A stretch of 64,000 nt of DNA from Rhizobium binae (lineage in GTDB: Bacteria > Pseudomonadota > Alphaproteobacteria > Rhizobiales > Rhizobiaceae): positions 2,979,001-3,043,000 of the forward strand of contig NZ_CP071604.1 in assembly GCF_017357225.1 (NCBI RefSeq). Reading direction: 5' to 3'. Positions 1 through 7,907 of the stretch are shown one piece after another. Below the pieces are notes generated by a model. That model was not told where the DNA came from, did not search any database, and worked only from the letters and a program-made list of their open reading frames with translations. Within the stretch, counting starts at the first letter, position 1; each line of letters starts with the position of its first letter. Made by a program: the position numbers and the translations under genes.

Positions 1-421
1 CCCGGAACTGATCGCCACCATGAAGTCGAAGGGCCATTACACCGCCCTCGTCTCCGGCGGCTTCACCGTCTTCACAGGTCCCATCGCCGCCACGCTCGGC
101 TTCGATGAGAACCGCGCCAACACCTTGCTCGAGGATGGCGGCATCCTCTCTGGCTTCGTCGCCGAACCGATCCTCGGCAAGCAGGCGAAAGTCGATGCGC
201 TCAACGAAATATCGGTACGTCTCGGCATCTCGCCAAACGAGGCGATCGCCGTCGGCGATGGCGCCAACGATCTGGGCATGCTGCAACTCGCCGGCTCCGG
301 CGTCGCCCTCCACGCCAAACCCACGGTCGCCGCCCAGGCACAGATGCGCATTAACCACGCTGACCTGACGGCGCTGCTCTATATCCAGGGCTATCGGAAA
401 ACGGATTTTCTGACGGGTTAA
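1..421 (+). CDS. serB: Phosphoserine phosphatase SerB, 3' part only
   Basis: C-terminal ~140 residues of a HAD-superfamily phosphoserine phosphatase, which catalyses the last step of serine synthesis (O-phosphoserine to serine). The gene enters from the left edge in the frame of base 2, so its start is outside the window. Visible HAD motifs are LVSGGF (motif II, phosphate-binding Ser), a Lys in the GKQAK stretch, and VGDGANDLGML (motif III/IV, Mg-binding Asp pair). Residues after motif IV (AKP..AAQA, NHADLTALLY) fit the SerB C-terminus. It stops at 419-421 and is followed by a repeat-rich gap and the convergent degP. The family call is secure; only the N-terminal ACT-like part cannot be checked. 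Confidence 0.93.
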   Translation, partial: PELIATMKSKGHYTALVSGGFTVFTGPIAATLGFDENRANTLLEDGGILSGFVAEPILGKQAKVDALNEISVRLGISPNEAIAVGDGANDLGMLQLAGSGVALHAKPTVAAQAQMRINHADLTALLYIQGYRKTDFLTG

Positions 422-449
422 CGCCGACCCGCCCCCCTTCACCCGTGTG

Positions 450-690
450 CCGTGGCCGCCCCCTCTGCCCTGCCGGGCATCTCCCCCACAGGTGCGGAGA
501 TCGGCTGAGCACATCGGCTTCCCCAAACAATTGCGGTCCAGCACGGTGAAACGGTAGATAGGCAAGAAGGCGCAGGCCATATCCAATCTCCCCTGTGGGA
601 GATTCACGGTAGCGCAGAGGAGGGCCTCCCGGCACGCCTTCTCCCTCATTCCAGTGCTCGTTACAGAAATGAGGGAGAAGGAGAGCGCGG
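450..690. repeat. Palindromic intergenic repeat element (RIME-like mosaic)
   Basis: The 298-base gap between serB and degP is almost filled by dyads. ATCTCC...GGAGAT spans 479-501. AATCTCCC-CTGT-GGGAGATT spans 585-604 and is perfect. CCTTCTCCCTCATT (637-650) pairs perfectly with 668-681 across a 17-base loop. The segment CTGCCCTGCCGGGCATCTCC (462-484 region) resembles what I remember of Rhizobium intergenic mosaic elements. The last hairpin may also end leftward degP transcription, but there is no T-tract. No gene is seen in the gap. Confidence 0.65.
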
Positions 691-719
691 CGGCAAAACC
701 ATCACAGCCAGAGCTCCCC

Positions 720-2420
720 TTACTCCATCGGCACCGCCACGAACCGCAGATCGCCGTTGGCCGATGCGATCATCAGTTGGGCGTTGCGGCGGCCCTCCTG
801 TTTCAGCGATTTCACCTTGGCGGCGACCGCATCCGGCGACTTCATGAATTCCTGCGCCACCTCGACAATCACGTCCCCTGGCTTCAGCCCCTTTTCGGCC
901 GACGCGGAGCCGGGCGCCACCTCAGTCACGACGACGCCGTCGACGCTCTCGGCAATGCCGAAAGCCTTGCGTGTCTCGGGGCTCAACAGCGACAGCGACA
1001 ATCCGAGCACATTCTTGGGCGTTGCATCCGGCGATACCTGGCCCTGGTCCGGCGCCGGCGCGCCCGGTACGGGCGGGGCCTGATCGCCGGTATCAGGCTG
1101 GTCCATGTCGTCGTTCTCGTCGGGATCAGGGGTGATCACCCCATCATCCTGCGAGCCATCGGGCGCCGCGCCACCGGCTGCAGCCTGATCGCTGTCCTCG
1201 AGGCGGCCAAGCTTCACCTTGACGCTCTGCTCCTTGCCGTCGCGCAGCACCACGACGTCGACCTCTTTACCGACCGTGCTTTCCGCCACGACACGCGGCA
1301 GATCGCGCATTTCATTGACCGTCTTGCCGTCGAATTTCAAAATCACGTCGCCCGCCTTGATGGAGCCGTCATCGACGGGGCCGCCCTTGATGACGCCGGC
1401 GACCAGCGCACCCTTGGCCGTGTCGAGCCCGAGGCTGTCGGCAATATCATCGGTCACCGGCTGGATGCGCACGCCGAGCCAGCCGCGCCGTGTCTCACCA
1501 TACTCGCGCAACTGCTCGACAACGCCAGAAGCCAGTTCGGACGGCACGGAGAAGCCGATGCCGATCGAGCCGCCGCTCGGCGAGATGATCGCCGTGTTGA
1601 TGCCAATCACCTCGCCCTTCATGTTGAAGAGCGGGCCGCCGGAATTGCCCTTGTTGATCGCCGCATCCGTCTGGATGAAATTGTCGTAGGGGCCGGCATT
1701 GATGTTGCGGCCGCGCCCGGAAATGATGCCGACCGTCACCGAGCCGCCGAAGCCGAACGGATTGCCGATCGCCATGACCCAGTCGCCAATGCGCATCGTG
1801 CTGGAATCACCGAATTTTACCGATTTCAGCGGTGTCCTCGGCTCGACCTTCAGCACCGAAAGATCGGTCTTCGTATCCGTGCCGATCAGTTTCGCCTTGA
1901 GCTTCGAACCATTGGCGAAATTGACCTCGATGTCATCGGCGCCCTCGATCACGTGATTGTTGGTGACAATATAGCCGGTCGGGTCAATGACGAAGCCGGA
2001 GCCGAGCGAGCTGACATTATGGTTGGGGCCTTTGCCGCCCTGCTGCTTATTGAAGAAGTCGTTGAAGAATTCCTGGAATGGCGATCCGTCGGGCGCACGC
2101 GGCGCCGGGCCGACGCCCTCGTCGTCCTTCACATTCTGCGAGGTCGAGATATTGACCACAGCGTCCAGCAGCCCTTCGGCGAGATCGGCGACGGAAGCCG
2201 GACCGTTGTTCGGCACGACGCCCTGAAGCGGTGGGGTCTGCTGCGGTGCCGCGGGCGCGAGTGGCGCAGCCGGAACAGGCGCGGCCACGCCGGGTGCTGT
2301 GACTTCAGGCGCGGTTTGCGCAATAGCAACCTCGCTCATGCCTGCTTGCGCCAGGATGGCGCCGCCGGCCAGAAGCGCGAGCGTTCGTCTGAAGGGCGAG
2401 CGATTCCTGGGGGCCATCAA
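720..2420 (-). CDS. degP: DegP/HtrA family periplasmic serine protease (Do)
   Basis: A 566-residue periplasmic protease/chaperone that degrades misfolded envelope proteins. An N-terminal signal segment (about residues 10-35, hydrophobic, ending near AIAQ) precedes a Pro/Ala-rich linker. The chymotrypsin-like domain carries the triad His156 (TNNHV), Asp186 (TDLSVL) and Ser260 (GNSGGP). Two PDZ domains follow, near residues 300-390 and 470-560, with an acidic linker between them. The hflC gene lies upstream on the same strand, but a strong terminator at 2558-2588 lies between them, so degP probably has its own promoter in 2421-2557. That would suit envelope-stress control, though I cannot identify the sigma-factor site. 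The start is the ATG just before the MAPRNRS signal sequence. Confidence 0.95.
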   Translation of the reverse strand: MMAPRNRSPFRRTLALLAGGAILAQAGMSEVAIAQTAPEVTAPGVAAPVPAAPLAPAAPQQTPPLQGVVPNNGPASVADLAEGLLDAVVNISTSQNVKDDEGVGPAPRAPDGSPFQEFFNDFFNKQQGGKGPNHNVSSLGSGFVIDPTGYIVTNNHVIEGADDIEVNFANGSKLKAKLIGTDTKTDLSVLKVEPRTPLKSVKFGDSSTMRIGDWVMAIGNPFGFGGSVTVGIISGRGRNINAGPYDNFIQTDAAINKGNSGGPLFNMKGEVIGINTAIISPSGGSIGIGFSVPSELASGVVEQLREYGETRRGWLGVRIQPVTDDIADSLGLDTAKGALVAGVIKGGPVDDGSIKAGDVILKFDGKTVNEMRDLPRVVAESTVGKEVDVVVLRDGKEQSVKVKLGRLEDSDQAAAGGAAPDGSQDDGVITPDPDENDDMDQPDTGDQAPPVPGAPAPDQGQVSPDATPKNVLGLSLSLLSPETRKAFGIAESVDGVVVTEVAPGSASAEKGLKPGDVIVEVAQEFMKSPDAVAAKVKSLKQEGRRNAQLMIASANGDLRFVAVPME

Positions 2421-2557
2421 GCTTCCTCATAAGCGGTAAATGCGCAATTGAGCACCAGCATAAGGCGGAATGATGGAGGGTGAAATCACCTTTTCGCGAA
2501 ATCCCCGTGCAATATGACGTGCCCTCGCAAAAGCCAGATTATCTCAATCATTCCATG

Positions 2558-2588
2558 AAAAAAGGGCCGGCGCTCGGGCCGGCCCTTC
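2558..2588 (-). terminator. Rho-independent terminator after hflC
   Basis: Read leftward, AGGGCCGGC and GCCGGCCCT form a perfect 9-bp stem (2578-2586 with 2563-2571) with a 6-base loop, followed directly by a T-run (A-run 2558-2563 on the plus strand). It lies 36 bases after the hflC stop and separates hflKC from degP. Confidence 0.9.
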
Positions 2589-2623
2589 CGAATTTTCGGG
2601 GATGGATACGGCATCCCCTGCCG

Positions 2624-3592
2624 TCAGTTCGCCGGCTGGGCGGGTGCAGCCGGAGCAGTCGCGCCGGGCACCGCCGGAGCGGGCGCGGCAGCGTTTGCCG
2701 GCGGCTGCGGGACCCCGGCGGCATTGTCGAAATAGCGGAAGAATTCCGAATTCGGCGACAGCACCAGCGTCGTGTCCTGCGATGAAAGCGCAGAGGAATA
2801 GGCCGCCATCGAACGATAGAATTCGAAGAAGGCGGGATTCCTGGAAAAGGCGTCGGCGAACACGCGGTTGCGTTCGGCATCGCCCTGACCGCGCAGGATT
2901 TCCGCATCGCGCTGGGCATCCGCGGTAATCTCCACCACCTGGCGATCGGCAACCGCCCGGCGGCGCAAGCCGTCTTCGGTGCCCTGGGCGCGCAAGAGTT
3001 CGGCTTCGGCCAGACGCTCGGAGCGCATGCGGTTATAGGTGTTCGGCGCAACATCGGCCGTCAGGTCGGTGCGGCGGATGCGCACGTCCTCGATGTTGAG
3101 CCCGAGAAGCTCGGCATCCGGACGCAGATCGTCGCGCACTTCGAGCATCATCGACACGCGCTCGTCGGAAAGTGCGGCATCGAACTCCCGCAGACCGTAG
3201 ACGCGGCGCAACGCCGAATCGAGGCGGGTGCGCAGCCGCGCTTCGGCCGCATCGCGATCGCCCGAAACAGTTTCGCGGAAGCGGCGGGCATCGTTGATTG
3301 AGTAGATCACGAAGGCGTCGACATCGAAGGTCGCGCCGCCCTTGACCTGCACCTGGATATTGTCGAGGTCGAGACGCAGCTTCTGCTTTTCGACGAGCTG
3401 GACGCGATCGGCATCCATGAAGCTGAACGGCAGCTTGAAATAGATGCCGGGCTCGGTCCTGACCGACTGGATTTCGCCGAAACGAACGACGATCGCCTGC
3501 TCACGGGCATTGACCACGTAAACCGAGGAATAAAGCCCGATCAGCACGACTGCGAGGATGACGAGAATGACGGGAAGCCTGTTCGAAGTCAT
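2624..3592 (-). CDS. hflC: HflC, band-7 regulator of FtsH
   Basis: A 322-residue SPFH/band-7 membrane protein that forms, with HflK, the periplasmic cage that restrains the FtsH protease. A single N-terminal membrane anchor (about residues 6-26) is followed by VVNAREQAIVVRFGEI, the typical start of the band-7 domain, and a long helical part (about 170-260) rich in Arg, Glu and Ala. The C-terminal ~35 residues are Ala/Pro-rich, probably a flexible tail. The gene starts 3 bases after the hflK stop, so the two are translationally linked. Length and order fit the family. Confidence 0.95.
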   Translation of the reverse strand: MTSNRLPVILVILAVVLIGLYSSVYVVNAREQAIVVRFGEIQSVRTEPGIYFKLPFSFMDADRVQLVEKQKLRLDLDNIQVQVKGGATFDVDAFVIYSINDARRFRETVSGDRDAAEARLRTRLDSALRRVYGLREFDAALSDERVSMMLEVRDDLRPDAELLGLNIEDVRIRRTDLTADVAPNTYNRMRSERLAEAELLRAQGTEDGLRRRAVADRQVVEITADAQRDAEILRGQGDAERNRVFADAFSRNPAFFEFYRSMAAYSSALSSQDTTLVLSPNSEFFRYFDNAAGVPQPPANAAAPAPAVPGATAPAAPAQPAN

Positions 3593-3595
3593 GGC

Positions 3596-4678
3596 TCAAC
3601 CTCCCTGCTGCGAAGGCTTGGAGATCTCGTTGAGCGGCAGATAGGGCACGACGCCCTGCTTCTCGTCGATGATGACCTTCTTGGAATTCTTCAGCACCTG
3701 TTCCATCGTTTCCAGGAACAGCCGCTTGCGAGTAACGTCGGGCGCCTTCGAATATTGTTCGTCGATGGCGATGAAGCGCTGCGCCTCACCCTCGGCTTCC
3801 TTGACGACTCGGTCCTTGTAGGCGGCTGCAGCTTCGCGGATGCGGGCGCCGTCACCGCGTGCCTGACCGAGTTTCTGGTTGGCATACTGGTTGGCTTCCT
3901 CCACCAGGCGCTGCTTGTCCTGGTCGGCGCGCTGCACTTCCTGGAAGGCGTCGGCCACTTCACGCGGCGGCGCCACGTCCTCAATCGTCACCTTGTTGAC
4001 GGAAATACCGGAATTGTAGCGCGACATCGTATCCTGGATGATGTTGGCGACTTCGCTGGCGATCTCCAGGCGCCGGTCGCGGAACGCGTCCTGCGCCGGA
4101 CGGCGGCCGACCACTTCGCGCATCGCGCTTTCGGAAACCTGCTGCAGCGTCTGCGCCGGGCTTTCGACGTTGAAGAGATAGGCGCGCGCGTCGCTGATCT
4201 GATAGAGCACGTTGAAGCGGACGTTGAGGATGTTCTGGTCGCCCGACAGCATCAGCCCGCCGGCCGTATTGCTGCTGCCCTGCGTGCCGCCGACATTCAG
4301 CAGCTGCTCGGTGACCTTGACGATCTCGACCGTATCCATCGGCCAGAAATGGAAATGCAGACCCGGCATCGATACCGTTTCCCGCGGCTTGCCGAAGCGC
4401 AGCTCGACGCCGCGTTCGTCCGGCTGGACGGTGTAGACGCACTGGATCAGCCAGAAGACGGCGACGATCGCCAAAACGATCACCGCCACGCCGCCGTTGA
4501 AACCGCCGGGAACGATATTGCGCAGCTGGTCCTGGCCGCGCCGGATAATGTCTTCCAGATCGGGCGGTCCGCCCTTGCCGCCACGCGGACGGTTCGGCCC
4601 CTGGCCCCATGGTCCCTGATTATTACCGCCGCCGCCCCAAGGGCCGCCGCCGCCATTCTGATTGCTCCAGGGCATCAA
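3596..4678 (-). CDS. hflK: HflK, band-7 partner of HflC
   Basis: A 360-residue partner of HflC in the FtsH-modulating HflKC complex. The N-terminus (residues 1-45) is the Gly/Asn/Pro-rich cytoplasmic tail usual for HflK. One membrane helix follows at about 62-84 (VAVIVLAIVAVFWLIQCVYTV region), then YTVQPDERGVELRFGKP, the classical start of the SPFH domain. A coiled-coil stretch rich in Glu, Gln and Ala covers about 235-320. Upstream, folA and thyA are on the same strand. The 146-base gap to folA shows no clear terminator, so read-through is possible. Residues MMPWSNQ mark the start; the second Met is equally acceptable. Confidence 0.95.
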   Translation of the reverse strand: MMPWSNQNGGGGPWGGGGNNQGPWGQGPNRPRGGKGGPPDLEDIIRRGQDQLRNIVPGGFNGGVAVIVLAIVAVFWLIQCVYTVQPDERGVELRFGKPRETVSMPGLHFHFWPMDTVEIVKVTEQLLNVGGTQGSSNTAGGLMLSGDQNILNVRFNVLYQISDARAYLFNVESPAQTLQQVSESAMREVVGRRPAQDAFRDRRLEIASEVANIIQDTMSRYNSGISVNKVTIEDVAPPREVADAFQEVQRADQDKQRLVEEANQYANQKLGQARGDGARIREAAAAYKDRVVKEAEGEAQRFIAIDEQYSKAPDVTRKRLFLETMEQVLKNSKKVIIDEKQGVVPYLPLNEISKPSQQGG

Positions 4679-4824
4679 AACCTCGTTGTTCGTTAAGTCT
4701 TCCCCGCATCCGGGACCGTGGGGGCTGACCGGCCGATGCGTTGGTGACCGTTATAAGTATCGCCGCACCGGCTTTCAACGCAGCGTGAGAAACTTGGTCA
4801 ATTTAATTGGAAAATAGTTCGTTT

Positions 4825-5343
4825 TCAGGCGTGACGGCGTTCATACACGACGTAGCGAGTGGGATAGCTGTCCCTTTCGCCGGCCGGCACCGCGATCGTC
4901 TCCGTCGCCTGCCAGAGATCGGGATCGATCGCCGGAAACGACGCGTCGCCGTCGAGATCGGCCTCGACATGGGTGATGCACATTCGGTCCGCAAGATTGA
5001 TCGCCTGCGCGTAGATCTGGCCGCCGCCGATGATGCAGATCTCGCCGGCGCCCGTTTGGCGCGCCAGCCTTCCAGCCGCGTTCATTGCCTCGGACAGTGA
5101 ATGCGCCATACTGACGTCGGGATGATAGATCGCCGCTTGCCGCGAGATCACCACGTTCGGCCGTCCCGGCAGCGGTTTGCCGATCGAATCATAGGTCTTG
5201 CGGCCCATCACCACAGGCTTGCCCAGCGTCAGCGCCTTGAAGCGCTTGAGATCGCTCGACAGGCGCCACGGCATGTCACCGTCGCGGCCGATTGTGCCGT
5301 TGCGGGCAACGGCGGCGATGATGGTCCTGCGAATGTCGGCCAT
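4825..5343 (-). CDS. folA: Dihydrofolate reductase
   Basis: A 172-residue cytosolic enzyme that reduces dihydrofolate to tetrahydrofolate with NADPH. The N-terminus MADIRRTIIAAVARNGTIG fits the first strand. Active-site residues are in DMPWRLSSDLKRFK (Asp31 is the likely proton donor). Cofactor-binding features are VVMGRKTYDSIG and IIGGGQIY. I chose the ATG at 5343 because residues upstream of it in the same frame would overlap thyA and are unlike the family. It lies 13 bases after the thyA stop, so thymidylate synthesis, which produces dihydrofolate, and its recycling are co-transcribed. Confidence 0.95.
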   Translation of the reverse strand: MADIRRTIIAAVARNGTIGRDGDMPWRLSSDLKRFKALTLGKPVVMGRKTYDSIGKPLPGRPNVVISRQAAIYHPDVSMAHSLSEAMNAAGRLARQTGAGEICIIGGGQIYAQAINLADRMCITHVEADLDGDASFPAIDPDLWQATETIAVPAGERDSYPTRYVVYERRHA

Positions 5344-5356
5344 GAAATGTCCTGGA

Positions 5357-6151
5357 TCAGACGGCGATCGGCGCCTTGATGCTGGCATCGGCTTCATAGC
5401 CGATCAGCTCGAAATCATCGAAGGTGAAGCCGAAAATGTCCTTCACTTCAGGATTGATCCGCATGGAGGGCAGCGGCTTCGGCCGGCGCGTCAACTGCAG
5501 CTTCGCCTGGTCGAAATGATTGTGATAGAGATGCGCGTCGCCAAGCGTGTGGACGAAATCGCCCCCTTTCAGCCCCGTCACCTGAGCCACCATCATCGTC
5601 AGAAGCGCATAAGAAGCGACATTGAAGGGCACGCCGAGAAAAATGTCGGCAGAGCGCTGGTAAAGCTGGCAGGAGAGCCTGCCGTCGGCAACATAGAACT
5701 GGAACAAGCAATGACAGGGCGGCAGCGCCATGTTATCCACTTCGGCCGGATTCCAGGCCGAGACGATGTGGCGGCGCGAATTCGGATTGTTGATGACGCC
5801 TTTGACCAGATTGGCGATCTGGTCGATATGGCCGCCGTCCGGTGCCGGCCAGGAGCGCCATTGGGCGCCATAGACCGGCCCGAGGTCGCCGTTCTCATCG
5901 GCCCACTCATCCCAGATCGAGACGCCGTTCTCCCTGAGGTAGCGGATATTCGTTTCGCCCTTCAGGAACCACAAAAGCTCGTGGATAATCGAGCGCAGAT
6001 GCAGCTTCTTCGTGGTCAGCACGGGAAAGCCTTCTTCCAGGTCGAAGCGCATCTGATAGCCGAAAACCGAGCGGGTACCGGTGCCGGTGCGGTCGCCCCG
6101 GTCGGAGCCCTTTTCCATCACATGCTTCAGAAGATCGAGATATTGCTGCAT
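5357..6151 (-). CDS. thyA: Thymidylate synthase ThyA
   Basis: A 264-residue enzyme that methylates dUMP to dTMP using methylene-tetrahydrofolate. It starts [15 protein letters not shown]. Key parts are [12 protein letters not shown] (phosphate-loop Arg), the [16 protein letters not shown] segment, [10 protein letters not shown], and the catalytic Cys in [11 protein letters not shown]. The C-terminus ends ASIKAPIAV as expected. The frame stays open for 106 codons upstream, but that part overlaps ssrA and is unlike any ThyA, so the ATG at 6151 is preferred; the resulting length matches the usual 264. It heads the thyA-folA-(hflKC) leftward set. Confidence 0.97.
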   Translation of the reverse strand: MQQYLDLLKHVMEKGSDRGDRTGTGTRSVFGYQMRFDLEEGFPVLTTKKLHLRSIIHELLWFLKGETNIRYLRENGVSIWDEWADENGDLGPVYGAQWRSWPAPDGGHIDQIANLVKGVINNPNSRRHIVSAWNPAEVDNMALPPCHCLFQFYVADGRLSCQLYQRSADIFLGVPFNVASYALLTMMVAQVTGLKGGDFVHTLGDAHLYHNHFDQAKLQLTRRPKPLPSMRINPEVKDIFGFTFDDFELIGYEADASIKAPIAV

Positions 6152-6259
6152 GGCGCGCTGATTCCGTTTTCCCCAATTTAAGCCTTCGCCTTCAGGAAAC
6201 CAATCGCCGGCGGGCATTTTCCCGTTCTTTCTGCCGCCGGAGATAAAGCTTTTGTGACG

Positions 6260-6294
6260 TTTGCCCTTTCCTTGGGCAAAGGAAATCACTATAT
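6260..6294 (+). promoter_or_regulatory. Candidate ssrA promoter with inverted repeat
   Basis: A perfect 7-bp inverted repeat, TTTGCCC-N7-GGGCAAA (6260-6280), is followed by CTATAT at 6289-6294, a good alphaproteobacterial -10 hexamer, about 10 bases before the GC hairpin that opens the ssrA region. The dyad covers the place where a -35 would sit. Whether it is an operator or simply an AT-poor promoter is inference. Confidence 0.45.
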
Positions 6295-6299
6295 GAACC

Positions 6300-6622
6300 C
6301 TGCCGGCTTTCGGGCCGGCTATGGCAATAAATGAGCGGTGTAATAAACCTATTGGACCCGGGGGCGGTACCCGGCGCCTCCACCAAAAACCGGCGGCATC
6401 GAAGGCCGGCTTTTGATGGGGGCGAAATAGGATCGACAAGGGTGTAAAGATCGACTTTTTGCTCGGCATTGTACCGCCGTTATCGGGCTAAAATTGTAGT
6501 TGCAAACGACAACTATGCGGAAGCTCGTCTCGCTGCTTAATCGCGGTGTGACACTTCAATCAAAGTCCTAGTGGTTCGCACCTCTAGGCGGGGTCCGAAG
6601 GCACCTGGCAACAGAAGCCTTC
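6300..6622 (+). ncRNA. ssrA: tmRNA (ssrA), circularly permuted two-piece form
   Basis: Transfer-messenger RNA that rescues stalled ribosomes and tags their products. The acceptor piece comes first and ends CGCCTCC-ACCA at 6375-6385. The coding piece begins GGGGGCG at 6418, which pairs with CGCCTCC to rebuild the acceptor stem, followed by the conserved GGATCGACAAGG. The tag reading frame is at 6502-6540: Ala-Asn-Asp-Asn-Tyr-Ala-Glu-Ala-Arg-Leu-Ala-Ala-stop. The 32-base segment 6386-6417, a hairpin with arms CCGGC/GCCGG, should be removed during maturation. A GCCGGC palindrome pair at 6303-6320 lies near the 5' end. The outer boundaries are estimates (within about 20 bases); identity and permutation are clear. 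Confidence 0.95.
6386..6417 (+). other. Intervening segment of the permuted tmRNA precursor
   Basis: A spacer between the mature acceptor 3' end (CCA at 6383-6385) and the 5' G of the coding piece (6418). It can fold as AAAA-CCGGC / GCCGG-CTTTT. By analogy with other alphaproteobacterial tmRNAs it is excised, leaving two RNA pieces. Confidence 0.8.
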
Positions 6623-6753
6623 ACCTTCTCCCTGCTGACGAAATCATGTATGCTGCGAAAAAACGTGACTCGGCTCCGGTCTTTCCCAAGGCGCCCGGAC
6701 GTGGCATATAACCTTGTGAAAAGACTTCCGAACCGACGAAAGACAGGAAAAGC

Positions 6754-7269
6754 ATGGGGCAGGATCATATCCGCTACGACATTCTGGCGCAGGATGCACT
6801 TCGCGGCGTCATCCGCAAGGTTTTGGCGGAAGTCGCAACGACGGGCCGTCTGCCTGGCGACCATCACTTCTTCATCACCTTCCTGACGGGTGCGGCCGGT
6901 GTGCGCATTTCCCAGCATCTGAAGTCGAAATATCCCGAACAGATGACCATTGTCATCCAGCACCAGTTCTGGGACCTGAAGATCACCGAGACGCATTTCG
7001 AAATCGGCCTTTCCTTCTCCGACGTCCCGGAAAAGCTGGTCATCCCGTTCAATGCGATCCGCGGCTTCTACGATCCCTCCGTCAATTTCGAACTCGAATT
7101 CGACGTGCCGCTCGCCGATGGCGAGGAACTGCCGTCCGGCGAGATCACCGCCTATCCGGTCGATGCGGCAGGAAAGCCTGACGAAACCGCCGGCACGAAA
7201 CCGGCCGACGGCGAAGAGAAGAAACCCGGTTCCGTCGTCTCGCTGGACTCCTTCCGCAAGAAGCAGTGA
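6754..7269 (+). CDS. sspB: SspB (alpha type), ClpXP adaptor for ssrA-tagged proteins
   Basis: A 171-residue adaptor that binds the ssrA tag and delivers tagged substrates to ClpXP. The folded domain covers residues 1 to ~120 (HHFFITFLTG, GVRISQHLKSKYPEQMTIVIQHQFWDL, FEIGLSFSDVPEKLVIPF). A low-complexity acidic linker (~121-158) leads to a short basic tail, VVSLDSFRKKQ, which is the expected ClpX-docking element. The ATG is preceded by GACAGGA. It lies about 130 bases downstream of ssrA, whose tag product is the SspB ligand, and ends just before a terminator. The family call rests on overall pattern and context and is strong. Confidence 0.92.
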   Translation: MGQDHIRYDILAQDALRGVIRKVLAEVATTGRLPGDHHFFITFLTGAAGVRISQHLKSKYPEQMTIVIQHQFWDLKITETHFEIGLSFSDVPEKLVIPFNAIRGFYDPSVNFELEFDVPLADGEELPSGEITAYPVDAAGKPDETAGTKPADGEEKKPGSVVSLDSFRKKQ

Positions 7270-7273
7270 TTTC

Positions 7274-7298
7274 AAAGGGAGGTTCAGCCTCCCTTTTT
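7274..7298 (+). terminator. Terminator after sspB
   Basis: AAAGGGAGG-TTCAG-CCTCCCTTTTT: a 9-bp stem, 5-base loop and T-run, five bases after the sspB stop. It also sits in the leader of the next small gene, so that gene either has its own start or relies on read-through. Confidence 0.9.
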
Positions 7299-7319
7299 CA
7301 TGGGGATTCAGCCACACGC

Positions 7320-7514
7320 ATGAGTGCCGAAATCATCAATCTGCGCCAGTTCCGCAAGAAGCAGCTTCGCTCCGAAAAGGAGAAGCAGGCCGAGCAGAAC
7401 CGTATTTCCTTCGGACGCACTAAGGCCGAGAAGCAGCTGACGCGCAGCCTGAACGAGAAGGCCGACAAAGCCCACCGCGACGGCCGGATCGAGACGGATG
7501 ACGACGGCGCATGA
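7320..7514 (+). CDS. DUF4169 family small protein
   Basis: A 64-residue, highly charged cytosolic protein of unknown function. It begins MSAEIINLRQFRKKQLR and continues as a Lys/Glu/Arg-rich helix. The N-terminal IINLRQFRKKQ closely parallels the SspB tail VVSLDSFRKKQ encoded immediately upstream. The frame extends 18 codons further 5', but that would run through the sspB terminator; the ATG at 7320 matches the family. A role beside SspB and ClpX is inference from the shared motif and gene order only. Confidence 0.8.
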   Translation: MSAEIINLRQFRKKQLRSEKEKQAEQNRISFGRTKAEKQLTRSLNEKADKAHRDGRIETDDDGA

Positions 7515-7618
7515 GGCTGCACGCGAGCTTGAAGTGCCGGAATGGATTCTGCGTTCAGCCACTTGCGCAATTTTCCTGAATCGATCCTCAAACCTGATTG
7601 GGCTGTGAATCGTCGGTC

Positions 7619-7843
7619 ATGATCCGCAAGCACTCGGCGACACTGCACGGCCACCGCACCAGCTTTTCACTGGAAGATGAATTCTGGGCCGAACTTAAGA
7701 CGATCGCCGCAAGCCGTTCGCTATCGCTTGCCGCGCTGATTTCCGAAATCGACGACCACCGCCCGCCGGACAGCAACCTGTCCTCGGCGCTGCGCCTCTA
7801 CGTGCTTTCCTGGGCGAAGGCCGGTGGTGGCTGCCAGCCGTGA
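7619..7843 (+). CDS. Ribbon-helix-helix domain protein
   Basis: A 74-residue protein with MIRKHSATLHGHRTSFSLEDEFWAELKTIAASR, typical of the RHH_4 type: a basic strand (GHRTSFSLE) followed by two helices, then LSLAALISEIDDHR. It probably dimerises through the strand and could bind DNA, although many members of this rhizobial family have no proven target. The ATG at 7619 is preferred over an in-frame TTG seven codons upstream. It is convergent with the AsmA gene. It closes the ssrA-sspB-DUF4169 block, with about 100 bases to the previous gene. Confidence 0.8.
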   Translation: MIRKHSATLHGHRTSFSLEDEFWAELKTIAASRSLSLAALISEIDDHRPPDSNLSSALRLYVLSWAKAGGGCQP

Positions 7844-7907
7844 CGCCACAACTGCCCGTCAAAGTCTGCGGCGGTTTCCGATAGACCCACGCATCTTCCA
7901 AGCGCCT

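Noticed and set aside
654..2432. Long rightward frame opposite degP
   Set aside because: Antisense shadow of a GC-rich gene: Arg/His-rich with no domain; degP motifs on the other strand are unambiguous.
6152..6469. 106-codon N-terminal extension of thyA
   Set aside because: It overlaps ssrA, has no similarity to ThyA, and the 264-residue form from 6151 is exactly the family length.
6300..6622. tRNA or genomic-island attachment site at ssrA
   Set aside because: tmRNA genes are frequent integration sites, but there is no integrase, direct repeat of the 3' end or foreign block on either side.
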